From Victivallaceae bacterium (GTDB lineage Bacteria > Verrucomicrobiota > Lentisphaeria > Victivallales > Victivallaceae), in assembly GCA_028698975.1 (NCBI GenBank), contig JAQVVK010000139.1, positions 1 through 5,485 of the forward strand: a DNA stretch of 5,485 bases, read 5' to 3'. A program made the translations under genes and the position numbers. This document shows, piece by piece, positions 5,366-5,485 of this stretch. Positions within the stretch are counted from its first letter, which is position 1, and the number at the start of each line of letters is the position of its first letter. The notes beneath the pieces are model-generated. The model was not told the DNA's origin, did not search any database, and saw only the letters and a program-made list of their open reading frames with translations.

Positions 5366-5485
5366 TTTTCCATGCACTCCGAAAGAATTTGTTGGGTCAT
5401 TTCTTCGACCGATTGGCGGCGTCGCTCCATTATCACGCGACCTTGCGAAATCACCACCTCGGCAGGCATCGGCCGAAGATTGTAT
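5362..5485 (-). CDS. C-terminus of an unidentified protein, possibly a PlsC-type acyltransferase
   Basis: An open frame enters at the right edge and ends at TGA 5364-5362, giving the last 40 residues. It reads YNLRPMPAEVVISQGRVI, then a basic stretch ERRRQ, then SVEEMTQQILSECMEK. The pattern of RPMP, a VVIS.G.VI strand and an SVEEM...I helix resembles the end of 1-acylglycerol-3-phosphate acyltransferases (strand with GEPI, then SVEELM...I). Forty residues without a catalytic motif are not enough to assign it. Its stop overlaps the tsaB ATG (ATGA), so it is the next gene upstream in the same transcription unit and probably translationally coupled. It is certainly coding; the function is a guess. 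Confidence 0.65.
   Translation of the reverse strand, partial: YNLRPMPAEVVISQGRVIMERRRQSVEEMTQQILSECMEK

Noticed and set aside
5371..5377. Alternative tsaB starts: in-frame GTG 5377 and out-of-frame ATG 5373
   Set aside because: The GTG overlaps the only GGAG ribosome binding site, and the ATG at 5373 is in the reading frame of the upstream gene; ATG 5365 fits the ATGA overlap.

Overview
The window is ordinary bacterial chromosome with dense, mostly G/C-ending coding sequence. It holds eight genes: six complete and one cut at each edge. There is no phage, IS element, CRISPR array, tRNA or rRNA in view. The source is probably an anaerobic or fermentative bacterium: the D-lactate dehydrogenase is of the fermentative LdhA type, and an ABC solute-binding protein sits in an operon with a secreted TPR-type protein. 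The overall flavour (SBP with a long N-terminal anchor, small HNH protein starting MDDWVEINRDERHIKRERAK, stand-alone receiver of hybrid-kinase type) reminds me of the Lentisphaerota/PVC group. That placement is an inference from memory and is only tentative.

Layout. Positions 1-1150 (minus strand) hold a secreted helical-repeat protein followed by an ABC-transporter solute-binding protein cut by the left edge; the two overlap by ATGA. A promoter with consensus-like hexamers lies directly against the start codon of the first gene. Positions 1151-1330 are a divergent intergenic region with a minus-strand promoter, a plus-strand promoter, a 7-bp motif repeated in inverted orientation next to both, and a leader that can fold into two mutually exclusive hairpins. 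Positions 1331-2079 (plus strand) carry a single-domain response regulator and, 8 nt later, a small HNH nuclease. Positions 2086-5485 (minus strand) read, in transcription order: the end of an unidentified gene (possibly a PlsC-type acyltransferase), tsaB, gltX and an ldhA-type dehydrogenase. The first three are tightly packed (ATGA overlap, then a 17-nt gap). The dehydrogenase has its own candidate promoter and a perfect 9-bp dyad in its 86-nt leader region.

How the genes fit together. tsaB (t6A37 tRNA modification) and gltX (glutamate charging of tRNA) are housekeeping translation genes plausibly co-transcribed. The dehydrogenase would regenerate NAD+ by reducing pyruvate to D-lactate and looks separately controllable. 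The TPR/SBP pair is the start of an uptake operon continuing past the left edge. The receiver and HNH genes form a two-gene unit with no histidine kinase in view. I see no clear previously undescribed system. The best leads are the operator-like dyad at ldhA, the cysteine/lysine tail on the dehydrogenase, the near-leaderless promoter and the receiver-HNH pair.
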